Source: Asaccharospora irregularis DSM 2635
GTDB taxonomy: Bacteria; Bacillota; Clostridia; Peptostreptococcales; Peptostreptococcaceae
Assembly: GCF_900129815.1 (NCBI RefSeq)
Contig: NZ_FQWX01000006.1
Location: 37,659 to 101,658 of the forward strand
Length of the DNA: 64,000 nucleotides
Reading direction: 5' to 3'
A program made the translations under genes and the position numbers. Below, piece by piece: positions 1-9,639 of this stretch (the stretch's first letter is position 1; every line of letters starts with the position of its first letter). The notes under the pieces were generated by a model. The model saw nothing but the letters and a program-made list of their open reading frames with translations, was not told the origin of the DNA and made no database searches.

Positions 1-894
1 CCAGGAGAAGGAGAAAAGTATGAGAACGTAAGGGATGCTCTTGAAAAATTACAAGTAAATGATGCTTCTCTTGAGTTTGAAGCTGAGACTTCAGCAGCAC
101 TAGGATTTGGATTTAGATGTGGATTTTTAGGGCTTTTACATATGGAAATTATCCAAGAGCGACTAGAAAGAGAATTTAATCTAGATATTATAACAACTGC
201 ACCATCTGTTATATATAGAGTAACTAAAAATGATGGTGAAGTATTAATGATACAGAACCCTGCAAATCTACCAGAAACAACAGAGATAAATATGATAGAA
301 GAACCTATTGTAAAAGGTGATATAATCGTTCCTAAGGACTATGTAGGAGTTGTAATGGAACTTTGTCAGGAAAGACGTGGAAACATGTTAAATATGGAGT
401 ATATAGATGATAGAAGGGTTATGCTACACTATGATCTTCCACTTAATGAAGTTGTGTATGACTTTTTCGATGCATTAAAATCAAGAACTAGAGGATATGG
501 TTCACTAGATTATGAAGTAAAAGGATATGTTCCATCTAAGCTAGTAAAACTTGATGTATTAATAAACAAAGAACAGGTAGATGCACTTAGTTTCATAGTA
601 CACGAAAGCCGTGCATTCCCAAGAGGAAAAGCTATGTGTGAGAAATTAAAAGGTGAGATACCTAGACACCAATTCGCAGTTCCAATACAAGCTGCTGTTG
701 GAAATAAGATAGTTGCTAGAGAGACTATTAGCGCACTAAGAAAAGACGTTCTTGCTAAGTGTTATGGAGGAGATATATCTCGTAAGAAGAAACTTCTTGA
801 AAAACAAAAAGAAGGAAAGAAACGTATGAGACAAATAGGTTCAGTAGAAGTTCCTCAAAAGGCATTTATGTCTGTTTTAAAATTAGACGAATAA
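1..894 (+). CDS. lepA: Elongation factor 4 (LepA), 3' part
   Basis: The frame is open from base 1, so the gene starts upstream and 297 C-terminal residues are present. LepA is a ribosome-associated translational GTPase; the GTP-binding domain lies outside the window. The visible part opens in the EF-G domain III-like region ([16 protein letters not shown]), continues through the EF-G-IV/V-like folds and ends in the LepA-specific C-terminal domain rich in lysine and arginine ([21 protein letters not shown]), which contacts tRNA. The first internal ATG (142) is not the start, because family homology runs straight through it. lepA next to hemW and hrcA is a standard Firmicutes arrangement, here interrupted by cca. 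Identification is secure. Confidence 0.97.
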   Translation, partial: PGEGEKYENVRDALEKLQVNDASLEFEAETSAALGFGFRCGFLGLLHMEIIQERLEREFNLDIITTAPSVIYRVTKNDGEVLMIQNPANLPETTEINMIEEPIVKGDIIVPKDYVGVVMELCQERRGNMLNMEYIDDRRVMLHYDLPLNEVVYDFFDALKSRTRGYGSLDYEVKGYVPSKLVKLDVLINKEQVDALSFIVHESRAFPRGKAMCEKLKGEIPRHQFAVPIQAAVGNKIVARETISALRKDVLAKCYGGDISRKKKLLEKQKEGKKRMRQIGSVEVPQKAFMSVLKLDE

Positions 895-900
895 TAATTT

Positions 901-945
901 AAAGTAGCCATAGGAGGTATTAAAAATACATCTTATGGCTATTTA
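901..945 (+). terminator. Hairpin after lepA
   Basis: TAGCCATA (905-912) pairs with TATGGCTA (934-941), with a further GGTATT/AATAC pairing inside. It is followed by TTTATAA rather than a long T-run, so it is a moderate intrinsic terminator candidate. Confidence 0.5.
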
Positions 946-996
946 TAACTTACAACAGGTTAATTTAGCAATAAAATAAAAGGAAGATGATAATAA

Positions 997-2208
997 TTGT
1001 TTAATATAAATATACCTACAAAGGTAGAAACTATAATTGAATGTTTGGAATTAAACGGATATGAGGCGTATATAGTCGGAGGATGCGTAAGAGATAGTTT
1101 GCTTGGAAAAATACCAAACGACTGGGATATAACAACTAACGCAACACCTAATGAAATAATTAATATATTTGAAAAGACTATTCCAACAGGAATAAAGCAC
1201 GGAACAGTAACTGTATTGGTGGATAATATCCCATTTGAGGTCACAACATATAGAATAGACGGTGAATATAGCGATGGAAGGCACCCTGATTCGGTAAAGT
1301 TCACAGAGAGTATAAATAAAGACTTGTCTAGAAGAGATTTCACGATAAATGCTATGGCCTATAACCCCAAAAAAGGGGTTGTAGATATTTTTGATGGGTG
1401 CAAAGATCTAGATAAAAAACTAATAAGGTGTGTAGGAAATCCATCTATTAGGTTTGAAGAAGACGCCCTGAGAATGTTAAGGGCTATTAGATTTTCAGCT
1501 CAATTAAACTTTACTATTGAAGAAACTACAATAAATAGTATAAAAGAAAAGAGTCCCTTAATAAAAGAAGTATCTATAGAAAGGATACAATCGGAAATAA
1601 ACAAAATATTATTATTTGACTCATCAAAGTTATATCTACTAAAAAAAGTTGGATTATTAGAGTATATAATTCCAGAGATATGTGATGATTTAAGCGAGAT
1701 ACTTATTTTTACAAATAATATTGAAAGCAATCTCCATCTAAAACTTACTATGTTATTTAGAAATATGTCATTAGATAGTACTCACTATGTTCTAAGAAGA
1801 TTAAGATATGATAACAAGACAATAAATAGAGTTTTAATATTATCAAAATACAGAGACTATAATATAGAACTAGATAGAATATCTATAAAAAGAATCTTAA
1901 ATAAGCTGGGAGATTTAACTTTATTTGAAGATTTAATTAAGCTAAAGATGGCTAATTTATCAAACGAAGATCCAGAAACACTAAACTTATTAAATATCCA
2001 AAAAAGGGCAAACATTATAATACAACAAAAAGAATGTTTCCTGATAAAGGATTTGGCTCTAAATGGAAAAGATTTGATTTCGATTGGAGTAAATAGAGGA
2101 AGAGAGATAGGAGAAACACTAGATAAATTATTGGAAATTGTTATAGAAAATCCAGAACTAAATAATAAGGATGAGTTAAATAAAATTGTGTTAGAGATGA
2201 TAAATTAA
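997..2208 (+). CDS. cca: CCA tRNA nucleotidyltransferase
   Basis: This 403-residue enzyme of the class II polymerase-beta superfamily adds or repairs the 3'-CCA of tRNAs from CTP and ATP. The head domain shows the GGCVRDSLLG flexible loop and nucleotide-binding motif near residue 28, the metal-binding pair in NDWDITT, and the RRDFTINAMAYN motif that follows. The neck and body are helical with RFEEDALRMLRAIRFSAQL. The start is TTG, 10 nt after AGGAAG (981-986). It lies between lepA and hemW, an insertion compared with Bacillus order. No HD domain is evident. It could be poly(A) polymerase-like, but in clostridia a single such gene usually acts as CCA-adding enzyme. Confidence 0.93.
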   Translation: MFNINIPTKVETIIECLELNGYEAYIVGGCVRDSLLGKIPNDWDITTNATPNEIINIFEKTIPTGIKHGTVTVLVDNIPFEVTTYRIDGEYSDGRHPDSVKFTESINKDLSRRDFTINAMAYNPKKGVVDIFDGCKDLDKKLIRCVGNPSIRFEEDALRMLRAIRFSAQLNFTIEETTINSIKEKSPLIKEVSIERIQSEINKILLFDSSKLYLLKKVGLLEYIIPEICDDLSEILIFTNNIESNLHLKLTMLFRNMSLDSTHYVLRRLRYDNKTINRVLILSKYRDYNIELDRISIKRILNKLGDLTLFEDLIKLKMANLSNEDPETLNLLNIQKRANIIIQQKECFLIKDLALNGKDLISIGVNRGREIGETLDKLLEIVIENPELNNKDELNKIVLEMIN

Positions 2209-2235
2209 AGGTAAATATCTATAGGAGGTGATTTT

Positions 2236-3393
2236 ATGCTAGGACTTTATATACATGTTCCGTTTTGTGTAAAAAAATGTAACTACTGTGATTTTAATTC
2301 GTATAAGATGGATAAAGCTTCAAAGAAAACATACATAGAAAATCTAAAAAAAGAGATGAAGCTTTATAAAGAAAAATTAAGAGAAGTGGACAAAGAAAAA
2401 GTCGGACAGGAAAATACTATAACAAGTGTGTTTTTGGGTGGAGGTACGCCAAGTATACTTAGTAGTGATGAAATAGTAGAGATATTTAAATCTATAAGAG
2501 AGTGTTTTAATATAGACAAGGATGCGGAGATAACAATGGAATGTAACCCAGGAACTTTGAACATAGAAAAATTAAAAACTATGAAATCAGTTGGAGTAAA
2601 TAGATTAAGCATTGGACTTCAAGCTGTTCAAGATTACCATTTAAAATATATAGGAAGAATACATACTTATAGTGAATTTGAAAAAAACTACAAAGAGGCA
2701 ATTGATGTTGGATTTAAAAATATAAATATAGATTTAATGTATTGCCTTCCAAATCAAAGAGAAGAGGAATGGAAAGAAACACTACAAAAAGTTATTGGTT
2801 TAAATCCTACACATATATCTGCGTACTCTCTTATACTAGAAGAGGGAACAGAACTCTATAATATGTACGAAAGAAATGAATTTGAACTTATAGATGAAGA
2901 TAAAGATATTGAAATGTACAATTACACAATTAATTATCTAAAATCAAAGGGTTATAATCAATATGAGATATCCAACTACTCAAAAAAGGGGTATGAATGT
3001 AAACACAACATATTATATTGGAAGTGCAAGCATTATATAGGAGTTGGTCCAGGAGCTTCTGGTTATATATACAATGAAAGATATAACAATGAAGAAACAT
3101 TACAAAGTTATCACGATAAACTATCCAAAAATGAACTTCCCATAAAAACTAACGAAAATCTTGATACAAAAGATAAGATAGAAGAAAAAATATTTATGGG
3201 ACTTAGAATGAATGAAGGGATAAAATTCGATGACTTTAAAAAAGAATTCAATATAGACTTTAAAAGTAAATATAATAAAAAAATAGAAGAATTAGTACTA
3301 AGAGAGCTAATAAAAGAAAGCGAATTAGGTATAGAGCTAACTCAAAGAGGAAGAGAAATATCAAATAGTGTATTTATTGAATTTATAGATTAA
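2236..3393 (+). CDS. hemW: HemW, radical SAM heme chaperone
   Basis: The product has 385 residues. The radical SAM cluster motif CxxxCxxC lies at the N terminus (HVPFCVKKCNYCDF), followed by GGGTPS and the ECNPGTL and GLQA motifs typical of the HemN/HemW family. HemW lacks the extra N-terminal cysteine of true coproporphyrinogen oxidase HemN and acts as a heme chaperone in studied species. The C-terminal HemN_C winged-helix region includes FMGLRMNEGI. An ideal Shine-Dalgarno sequence (AGGAGGTGAT, 2223-2232) precedes the ATG. It stands just upstream of hrcA, as in other Firmicutes. Older annotations call it oxygen-independent coproporphyrinogen III oxidase; by position and length HemW is more likely. 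Confidence 0.93.
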   Translation: MLGLYIHVPFCVKKCNYCDFNSYKMDKASKKTYIENLKKEMKLYKEKLREVDKEKVGQENTITSVFLGGGTPSILSSDEIVEIFKSIRECFNIDKDAEITMECNPGTLNIEKLKTMKSVGVNRLSIGLQAVQDYHLKYIGRIHTYSEFEKNYKEAIDVGFKNINIDLMYCLPNQREEEWKETLQKVIGLNPTHISAYSLILEEGTELYNMYERNEFELIDEDKDIEMYNYTINYLKSKGYNQYEISNYSKKGYECKHNILYWKCKHYIGVGPGASGYIYNERYNNEETLQSYHDKLSKNELPIKTNENLDTKDKIEEKIFMGLRMNEGIKFDDFKKEFNIDFKSKYNKKIEELVLRELIKESELGIELTQRGREISNSVFIEFID

Positions 3394-3403
3394 CATAAAA
3401 CTG

Positions 3404-3434
3404 TTGACAAAATATATTTATAATGATATATAAT
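3404..3434 (+). promoter_or_regulatory. Promoter of the hrcA-dnaK operon
   Basis: A consensus -35 TTGACA (3404-3409) is followed by an AT-rich -10 region, with TATAAT at 3429-3434 or TATATA at 3427-3432 (spacers of 19 or 17). The CIRCE operator begins 14 bases further on, so HrcA would block initiation or clearance. Confidence 0.75.
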
Positions 3435-3448
3435 ATATATAATCTTTT

Positions 3449-3475
3449 TTAGCACTCGGATATAGTGAGTGATAA
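3449..3475 (+). promoter_or_regulatory. CIRCE operator (HrcA binding site)
   Basis: TTAGCACTC (3449-3457), a 9-base spacer and GAGTGATAA (3467-3475) match the CIRCE consensus TTAGCACTC-N9-GAGTGCTAA with one mismatch in the right arm. It sits between the promoter and the hrcA ribosome binding site and marks the heat-shock operon as HrcA-controlled. Confidence 0.95.
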
Positions 3476-3494
3476 CAGCTAGGAGGTATTACCT

Positions 3495-4514
3495 ATGGAG
3501 TTGAATGATAGAAAACTAAGTATCCTCGAAGCTATAGTTAAAGATTATATAGAAACCGCTGAGGCTATAGGCTCTAGAACAATATCTAAAAAACATAATT
3601 TAGGAGTTAGTGCTGCTACTATAAGAAATGAAATGGCGGATCTTGAAGAGTTAGGATATCTTATACAACCGCATACATCTGCTGGTAGGGTTCCATCTGA
3701 AAAAGGTTATAAGCTATATGTAGATTTACTTATGAGTAAGAGTGAATTAACAGACAATGAAAAAAGTCTTATTGAACAATGTATAAACAACAATGTAACT
3801 CATATAAAAGACTTAATTCACGAAACTTCTAAGCTGTTATCTCAACTTACTAACTACACAACAGTAGCAGTTACAAAAAGCGTAGCGAATCAAATCATCA
3901 TAAGACATATACAATTAGTTGGTATTGGTGATAATAAGGTTTTGCTAATAGTAGTAAGCGACAAAGGTGATATAAAGAATGCAGACCTTTGTACTAATGT
4001 TTATTTAGATCAATCTAAGCTGAATTTAATTTCTGATAATCTTACAAGAAAACTTTCGGGAAAGGCTATAACAGACTTAGATGATAAATTAATTGCATTT
4101 ATAAAATATGAGATAAGTGAATATTCGACATTTATAGACCAACTTCTCGATGCATTGAATCTGAATATGGCACAGGAAGAATTATCACTATCTTTAAGTG
4201 GAGCTACCAATATATTTAGTTATCCCGAATTTAATGATGTCCTAAAGGCTAGATCGTTTTTAACTATGTTAGAAGAAAAAGAAGTAGTAGCCAACATGAT
4301 TAAGTCTAAGGGAATCCAAAAGGAAAACATAAATATAACAATTGGAAGTGACAATGATTGTGAAATAGCTCAAGATTGCAGTATAGTTACAGCAACATAT
4401 AATATTGACAAAGAACTTGTCGGTCGTATAAGTTTTATAGGGCCAACAAGAATGGATTACTCTAAGGTTTATTCAGTTGTTAATTATATGAGCTTATTGA
4501 TAAATAAAAAATAG
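3495..4514 (+). CDS. hrcA: Heat-inducible transcription repressor HrcA
   Basis: The product has 339 residues. An N-terminal winged-helix DNA-binding domain (about 1-75; SAATIRNEMADLEELGYL and HTSAGRVPSEKGYK are diagnostic) is followed by the GAF-like dimerisation domain. HrcA binds CIRCE and represses the class I heat-shock operon, and GroEL is known to keep it active in studied bacteria. The gene follows its own CIRCE, so it is autoregulated, and it leads grpE, dnaK and dnaJ. The AGGAGG site (3481-3486) fixes the ATG. Length and motif content are normal for the family. Confidence 0.98.
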   Translation: MELNDRKLSILEAIVKDYIETAEAIGSRTISKKHNLGVSAATIRNEMADLEELGYLIQPHTSAGRVPSEKGYKLYVDLLMSKSELTDNEKSLIEQCINNNVTHIKDLIHETSKLLSQLTNYTTVAVTKSVANQIIIRHIQLVGIGDNKVLLIVVSDKGDIKNADLCTNVYLDQSKLNLISDNLTRKLSGKAITDLDDKLIAFIKYEISEYSTFIDQLLDALNLNMAQEELSLSLSGATNIFSYPEFNDVLKARSFLTMLEEKEVVANMIKSKGIQKENINITIGSDNDCEIAQDCSIVTATYNIDKELVGRISFIGPTRMDYSKVYSVVNYMSLLINKK

Positions 4515-4531
4515 ACAAGGGGTGTAATATC

Positions 4532-5116
4532 TTGGATGAAAAAAATATACATCAGGAAGAAAAGGAAGATTTAATTAACGAAGATATGGGAAAAGAAGAA
4601 TTAGAAAAAGAAGAGTTAGAAGAAAATACTAAGGAAAACACTAAACAAGATAATGTAGAAGATATTAATTCTAGATTAGAGGAAAAAAAAATAAAAGAGG
4701 AATTAGATCAGATGAATGATCAATACCTTAGACTTCAAGCAGAATATACAAACTATAGAAGAAGAACACAACAAGAAAAAGAAACTATAGGTATGTATGC
4801 AAATGAAAAAATAATGCAAGAATTAATATTGGTTATAGACAACATGGAGAGAGCATTGGAATCTTTTGAAGATAAAGAAGATGCTATGTACAAAGGTGTG
4901 GACCTTGTTTACAAGCAACTAAAAGACACTCTTGAGAAAAATGGACTAGAGGAAATAGAAGCTGAAAATCAAGAGTTTGATCCTAACCTACATCTAGCAG
5001 TAATGCAAGAGAGCGTAGAAGGGGTAGAGCCAAACAAAGTTACAATGGTTCTTCAAAAAGGATACAAATTAGGAAATAAAGTGATTAGAGCTACAATGGT
5101 TAAAGTTTCTTGTTAA
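4532..5116 (+). CDS. grpE: Nucleotide exchange factor GrpE
   Basis: This 194-residue cofactor drives ADP release from DnaK. The first 60 residues are acidic and low in complexity (Glu/Lys rich). A long dimerising helix follows (RLQAEYTNYRRRTQQEKE), then the C-terminal beta domain with the family signature around NPNLHLAVM-like PNLHLAVMQE and the terminal GYKLGNKVIRATMVKVS. The start codon is TTG at 4532, behind AAGGGG about 9 nt upstream. It lies 17 nt after hrcA, in the same operon. Confidence 0.97.
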   Translation: MDEKNIHQEEKEDLINEDMGKEELEKEELEENTKENTKQDNVEDINSRLEEKKIKEELDQMNDQYLRLQAEYTNYRRRTQQEKETIGMYANEKIMQELILVIDNMERALESFEDKEDAMYKGVDLVYKQLKDTLEKNGLEEIEAENQEFDPNLHLAVMQESVEGVEPNKVTMVLQKGYKLGNKVIRATMVKVSC

Positions 5117-5181
5117 TAAATACAAGAATAAAATTTAATTAAGTCAATAGTAATGTATATTTTAGAATTAAGATAAATTTT

Positions 5182-5219
5182 AAAGTATATATTAATTAAA
5201 AAAAGTATATATTAATTAA
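5182..5219 (+). repeat. 18-bp tandem direct repeat before dnaK
   Basis: AAAGTATATATTAATTAA occurs at 5182-5199 and again at 5202-5219, a period of 20 bp. It lies in the AT-rich grpE-dnaK spacer and may only reflect slippage in AT-rich DNA. Confidence 0.7.
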
Positions 5220-5273
5220 TATAAAATCAAATTTAGAAAATAAATATATAATTACTTAAGGAGGATATTTATC

Positions 5274-7100
5274 ATGGGAAAAGTAATAGGAATAGATTTA
5301 GGAACAACTAACTCATGTGTTGCTGTTTTAGAAGGTGGAGAACCACAAATAATAGCAAACACAGAAGGTATGAGAACTACTCCATCAGTAGTAGCATTTA
5401 CAAAGGATGGAGAAAGAATAGTAGGTGAACCAGCTAAGAGACAAGCTGTTACAAATGCGGATAGAACAATAACTTCTATAAAGACTCATATGGGTACAGA
5501 TTATAAAGTAGATATAGATGGAAAATCATATACACCACAAGAAATATCAGCAATAATTTTACAAAAATTAAAATCAGATGCTGAAAGTTACTTAGGTCAA
5601 TCTGTTACAGAAGCTGTTATAACAGTTCCAGCTTACTTTACAGATGCTCAAAGACAAGCTACTAAAGATGCAGGTAGAATAGCAGGACTTGATGTTAAGA
5701 GAATAATAAATGAGCCAACTGCAGCTGCTCTTGCTTATGGTATGGATAAACTAGACCAAGAAAAGAAAATATTAGTATTTGACTTAGGTGGAGGAACTTT
5801 CGACGTATCTATTCTTGAAATAGGAGATGGAACTTTCGAAGTTTTAGCTACTGCAGGTAACAATAGATTAGGTGGAGATGATTTTGACCAAATAGTAATA
5901 GATTACTTAGCAGACGAATTCAAAAAAACTGAAGGTGTTGACTTAAGAAATGATAAAATGGCTCTTCAAAGATTAAAAGAAGCTGCTGAAAAGGCTAAAA
6001 AAGAATTATCATCAACAATGAGTTCAAACATAAACTTACCTTTCATAACGGCTACAGCTGAAGGACCAAAACACTTAAACATAGATTTATCAAGAGCTAA
6101 ATTTGAAGAATTAACAGAAGGTTTAGTAGAAAAAACTATGGAACCAACTAAGAGAGCCCTACAAGATGCAGGACTTTCTACATCAGAAATAGATGATGTT
6201 TTATTAGTAGGTGGTTCTACAAGAATACCAGCAGTTCAAGAAGCAGTTAAAAAATTCATAGGTAAAGATCCTCACAAAGGTATAAATCCAGATGAATGTG
6301 TTGCAGCAGGTGCTTGTATACAAGCTGGTGTATTAACAGGTGAAGTAAACGACTTATTATTACTTGACGTTACTCCATTATCTTTAGGAATAGAAACTAT
6401 GGGTAATGTAATGACAAAAATAATAGAAAGAAATACTACAATACCAACTAAAAAATCTCAAGTATTCTCTACAGCTGCAGACAACCAAACAGCTGTTGAT
6501 ATACACGTTCTTCAAGGTGAAAGAAGTATGTCTTATGACAATACAACTTTAGGAAGATTCCAATTAACAGATATACCACCAGCACCAAGAGGAGTACCTC
6601 AAATAGAAGTTACTTTTGATATAGATGCTAATGGTATAGTTCACGTTACTGCTAAGGACTTAGGAACAGGAAAAGAACAAAAGGTAACTATAACTTCAGG
6701 AACAAACCTTTCTGAAGAAGAAATAGAGAAAAAAGTAAAAGAAGCTGAAATGAATGCAGAAGCTGACAAGAAAAAGAAAGAAAAGATAGAAGCTTTAAAC
6801 CAAGCTGAATCAACTATATACCAAACTGAAAAAACTTTAAATGAACTTGGAGACAAAGTTAGTGCAGATGATAAATCAGCAATAGAAGCTGCTATAGCAG
6901 ATCTAAAAGCTATAAAAGATAAAGAAGATTCTACAGCAGAAGAAATCAAAAAAGCTATGGATGAGTTAATGAACAAATTCCATAAGATATCTGAGCAAAT
7001 GTATCAACAAGCAGGAGCTCAAGGGGAACCACAACAAGAACAACCTAAAGATGATAATGTAGTAGATGCAGATTTTACAGAAGTAAAAGAAGATAAATAA
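5274..7100 (+). CDS. dnaK: Molecular chaperone DnaK (Hsp70)
   Basis: The product has 608 residues, the usual Gram-positive length without the 23-residue insertion of proteobacterial DnaK. The ATPase domain starts with [17 protein letters not shown], with phosphate-binding loops at [14 protein letters not shown] and [13 protein letters not shown]. The interdomain linker [15 protein letters not shown] is followed by the substrate-binding beta sandwich and the helical lid. The tail is Gln/Glu/Asp rich and ends EVKEDK. With GrpE and DnaJ it refolds client proteins. An AAGGAGG site (5260-5266) precedes the ATG. Codon use is strongly biased (ACA, GGT, AGA), consistent with high expression. Confidence 0.99.
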   Translation: MGKVIGIDLGTTNSCVAVLEGGEPQIIANTEGMRTTPSVVAFTKDGERIVGEPAKRQAVTNADRTITSIKTHMGTDYKVDIDGKSYTPQEISAIILQKLKSDAESYLGQSVTEAVITVPAYFTDAQRQATKDAGRIAGLDVKRIINEPTAAALAYGMDKLDQEKKILVFDLGGGTFDVSILEIGDGTFEVLATAGNNRLGGDDFDQIVIDYLADEFKKTEGVDLRNDKMALQRLKEAAEKAKKELSSTMSSNINLPFITATAEGPKHLNIDLSRAKFEELTEGLVEKTMEPTKRALQDAGLSTSEIDDVLLVGGSTRIPAVQEAVKKFIGKDPHKGINPDECVAAGACIQAGVLTGEVNDLLLLDVTPLSLGIETMGNVMTKIIERNTTIPTKKSQVFSTAADNQTAVDIHVLQGERSMSYDNTTLGRFQLTDIPPAPRGVPQIEVTFDIDANGIVHVTAKDLGTGKEQKVTITSGTNLSEEEIEKKVKEAEMNAEADKKKKEKIEALNQAESTIYQTEKTLNELGDKVSADDKSAIEAAIADLKAIKDKEDSTAEEIKKAMDELMNKFHKISEQMYQQAGAQGEPQQEQPKDDNVVDADFTEVKEDK

Positions 7101-7133
7101 ATTTCAACCGATTTAGAATATGAAATAATAAAT

Positions 7134-7172
7134 AATAGCTTGTAGTTTGGTATTCTACAAGCTATTGTTTTG
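7134..7172 (+). terminator. Hairpin between dnaK and dnaJ
   Basis: A perfect 12-bp stem, AATAGCTTGTAG (7134-7145) with CTACAAGCTATT (7155-7166), is followed by GTTTTG. A partial terminator here would lower dnaJ expression relative to dnaK. Confidence 0.7.
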
Positions 7173-7201
7173 TAAAGTAAAGTGAAGGCAGGTGACAAGC
7201 A

Positions 7202-8347
7202 TTGAGTACAAAAAGAGATTATTATGAATCTTTAGGTGTAAGTAAAGAGGCAGATGCTTCAGAAATAAAAAAGGCATATAGAAAACTAGCCATGAAGTAC
7301 CATCCAGACAGAAACCCTGGAGACAAGGAAGCAGAAGAAAAGTTCAAAGAGATAAGTGAAGCATATGAAGTATTATCAGATGAAACTAAAAGAAGAAACT
7401 ACGACCAATTTGGCCACGATGGAGTAAATGGTCAAGGCTTTGGCGGTTTCGGAGGACAGGGCCAAGGTTTCGGTGGATTTGAAGATATGTTTGGAGATAT
7501 ATTTGGCGATATGTTTGGGGGAGGCTTTGGAAGCTCAAGAGTGAGAAGAAGAGGACCACAACGTGGAGCAGATATAAGACAGAGCATAACTATAACTTTT
7601 GAAGAAGCAGCCTTTGGTAAAAAGGCATCTATAAAGGTCAATAGAAGTGAAGAATGTGAAGCATGTAATGGAACAGGAGCAAAGCCTAGAACATCTAAAA
7701 AAACTTGCCCTACTTGTAACGGAACAGGAGAGGTTAGATCAGTTCAAAGAACTCCTTTTGGTAATATAGCAAGCTCAAGAACATGTGGCGAATGTGATGG
7801 AACAGGTGAAGTAATAGAGACTCCATGTAGCAAGTGTCATGGAAGAGGAAATAATAGAAAAGTAAAAACAATAGAAGTCGATATACCAGCAGGTATAGAC
7901 GATGGACAAATGATAAAACTTTCTGGTCAAGGTGAAGTAGGAGAAAAAGGTGCCCCAAGAGGAGATTTATATATAATAGTAAATGTAAAGCCACATACTC
8001 TATTTACTAGAGAAGGAAATGATATTCACTTTGAAATGCCTATAACATTTGTTCAAGCAGCACTAGGGGACGAAATAGAAGTTCCTACTTTGGATGGAAA
8101 AGTTCAATACAAAATTCCAGAAGGAACACAAACAGGAACAGTATTTAGATTAAAAGAAAAAGGAATACCTCGTCTAAGAGGAAACTCTAGAGGAGATCAA
8201 TACGTAAAAGTAACAGTAGAAATACCTAAAAAATTAAACGACAAACAAAAAGATTTACTAAGAGAATTCGCAAAAGAGTGCGGAACGGATGTGCATGAAA
8301 GAAAAAAGAGCTTTGGGCAAAAACTAGAAAATTTTTTCAAAAAATAA
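7202..8347 (+). CDS. dnaJ: Chaperone DnaJ (Hsp40)
   Basis: The product is 381 residues, with a type I DnaJ layout. A J domain (about 1-70, HPD in [10 protein letters not shown]) activates DnaK ATPase. A Gly/Phe region follows (about 75-115). Four CxxCxGxG zinc motifs come next ([32 protein letters not shown]), then two C-terminal substrate-binding beta domains. The start is TTG at 7202 behind GCAGGTGA; no better ATG is near. It is the last gene of the hrcA heat-shock cluster and is followed by a terminator. Confidence 0.98.
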   Translation: MSTKRDYYESLGVSKEADASEIKKAYRKLAMKYHPDRNPGDKEAEEKFKEISEAYEVLSDETKRRNYDQFGHDGVNGQGFGGFGGQGQGFGGFEDMFGDIFGDMFGGGFGSSRVRRRGPQRGADIRQSITITFEEAAFGKKASIKVNRSEECEACNGTGAKPRTSKKTCPTCNGTGEVRSVQRTPFGNIASSRTCGECDGTGEVIETPCSKCHGRGNNRKVKTIEVDIPAGIDDGQMIKLSGQGEVGEKGAPRGDLYIIVNVKPHTLFTREGNDIHFEMPITFVQAALGDEIEVPTLDGKVQYKIPEGTQTGTVFRLKEKGIPRLRGNSRGDQYVKVTVEIPKKLNDKQKDLLREFAKECGTDVHERKKSFGQKLENFFKK

Positions 8348-8415
8348 TAAACTTATTTAAAAAATAAATTATAAGAAGTAAATATAACATTAGATTTAAT
8401 AAATATACTTTAAAA

Positions 8416-8452
8416 AATATTACTGGGGGCTATACTCCAGTAATATTTTTTT
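8416..8452 (+). terminator. Terminator of the hrcA-dnaJ operon
   Basis: AATATTACTGG (8416-8426) pairs with CCAGTAATATT (8437-8447) around a GGGCTATACT loop and runs into a T-tract. It is a classical intrinsic terminator. Confidence 0.9.
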
Positions 8453-8514
8453 GTAACCTATAACTAATCGATTATAATTAAGAAAAAGTATTTTTTTATT
8501 GATAAAATTAATCC

Positions 8515-8610
8515 TAGAGAAGGGTAGGTGAAGATATAAGTCTTACCGACATTGCAGCTTGACTGTCTGGAGGAAGACTTATATCGAACCGACCCGAAGC
8601 TCTGATTTAA
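8515..8610 (+). ncRNA. Candidate structured RNA upstream of prmA (class unknown)
   Basis: The dnaJ-prmA gap (342 bases) holds a compact, less AT-rich block. A perfect 12-bp stem pairs GATATAAGTCTT (8533-8544) with AAGACTTATATC (8574-8585). It extends outward through an internal loop by GG/CC and GGGT (8522-8525) with ACCC (8592-8595), and inward by CC/GG and GACA/TGTC (8548-8551, 8564-8567). The apical loop contains AGCTT (8556-8560), complementary to AAGCT (8597-8601) just 3' of the stem, so a pseudoknot is possible. A TAAAAT -10-like box lies at 8503-8508. No intrinsic terminator follows it. I do not recognise the class; it could be a riboswitch-like leader of prmA or an independent small RNA. 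Confidence 0.6.
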
Positions 8611-8636
8611 TTTACTATAAAACATAATATTACTTA

Positions 8637-8645
8637 TGATATAAT
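8637..8645 (+). promoter_or_regulatory. Extended -10 promoter candidate for prmA
   Basis: TGATATAAT (8637-8645) fits an extended -10 element. No convincing -35 is present. It lies after the structured RNA candidate, so prmA could be transcribed without that RNA. Confidence 0.45.
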
Positions 8646-8689
8646 AGAGGTTATGGAAAATATCAAAACCAAAGAAAGGAAGATTACAT

Positions 8690-9631
8690 ATGAAATGGAT
8701 TGAAGTAACTATAAAGACTACAACAGAAGCTGTAGAAGCTATAACAAATATATTAGATGAATTAAGAACTGGAGGAGTAATGATAGAAGACCCTAAAGAT
8801 TTTCTATTTCAAAAAAAGAATGAATTAGATTGGGATTACGTAGAAGAAGAAGTTTTTAACAAGAGTGGACAAGACGGAGTTCTTATAAAAACGTATATAT
8901 CAGAAGAAAGAAATGTAGTAGAAGTTGTAGAAAATATAAAACACAGAGTTTTATCATTAAGAGACTTTGGTATAGATATAGGGGAAGGTAGTGTATCTTT
9001 AGGCCAAGTAAACGAGTCAGATTGGGCTAATGAATGGAAAAAATACTACAAACCTACAAAAATAGGACAAAGAATAGTAGTAAAACCTACTTGGGAAGAT
9101 TATAAGCGTGAAAACGGAGAATTAATAATAGAGCTTGACCCAGGGATGGCATTTGGTACGGGAACTCATGAAACTACATCTATGTGTATAAGAGAGCTAG
9201 AAAAATATGTAAATGCGGATTCTAAAGTATTTGATATAGGTTGTGGTAGTGGAATACTTGCAATAGCAGCAGCTAAATTAGGGGCAAAAGAAGTATTGGC
9301 GGTAGATTTAGACGAAGTAGCCGTAAAAGTATCAAAAGAAAATGTAGAAGAAAACAATGTATCGGACTCAGTTGAAGTTCGTCATGGAAACTTAATGGAT
9401 GTAGTAAAAGACAGAGCGGACGTTGTTGTAGCTAATATAATAGCTGACATAATAAAAATACTTGCAAAAGACGTTCATAATTTTATGAAAAAAGATGCTG
9501 TATTTATATCATCAGGAATAATACTTGATAAAGTAGAGGAAGTAAAAGAAAGCTTAATAGAAAACGGATTTGAAATAATAGATATCAAAAAACTTGGTGA
9601 ATGGTCAGCAATAGTTTCTAAGCTTAAGTAG
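8690..9631 (+). CDS. prmA: Ribosomal protein L11 methyltransferase PrmA
   Basis: The 313-residue enzyme methylates ribosomal protein L11 using S-adenosylmethionine. An N-terminal substrate-recognition domain (KWIEVTIKTT) is followed by a Rossmann methyltransferase domain. The latter has FGTGTHETTSMCI, the SAM-binding loop DIGCGSGILAIAAAKLGA and the catalytic-region motif VANIIADII. It begins a tight cluster with rsmE (8 nt downstream) and mtaB, as in Bacillus yqeT-yqeU-yqeV. The AAAGGAAG site lies about 10 nt before the ATG. Confidence 0.96.
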   Translation: MKWIEVTIKTTTEAVEAITNILDELRTGGVMIEDPKDFLFQKKNELDWDYVEEEVFNKSGQDGVLIKTYISEERNVVEVVENIKHRVLSLRDFGIDIGEGSVSLGQVNESDWANEWKKYYKPTKIGQRIVVKPTWEDYKRENGELIIELDPGMAFGTGTHETTSMCIRELEKYVNADSKVFDIGCGSGILAIAAAKLGAKEVLAVDLDEVAVKVSKENVEENNVSDSVEVRHGNLMDVVKDRADVVVANIIADIIKILAKDVHNFMKKDAVFISSGIILDKVEEVKESLIENGFEIIDIKKLGEWSAIVSKLK

Positions 9632-9639
9632 GTGATGAT

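Noticed and set aside
1363..1380. AACCCC-AAAAAA-GGGGTT hairpin inside cca
   Set aside because: It encodes the family-typical NPKKGV segment, has no T-run and lies mid-gene; taken as coding coincidence.
8515..8610. Identity of the prmA-upstream RNA as a c-di-GMP-II riboswitch or SRP RNA
   Set aside because: An AACCGACC segment recalls c-di-GMP-II, but the surrounding helices do not match what I know of that fold; the SRP GGAAG/GCAG core is absent. Left unclassified.
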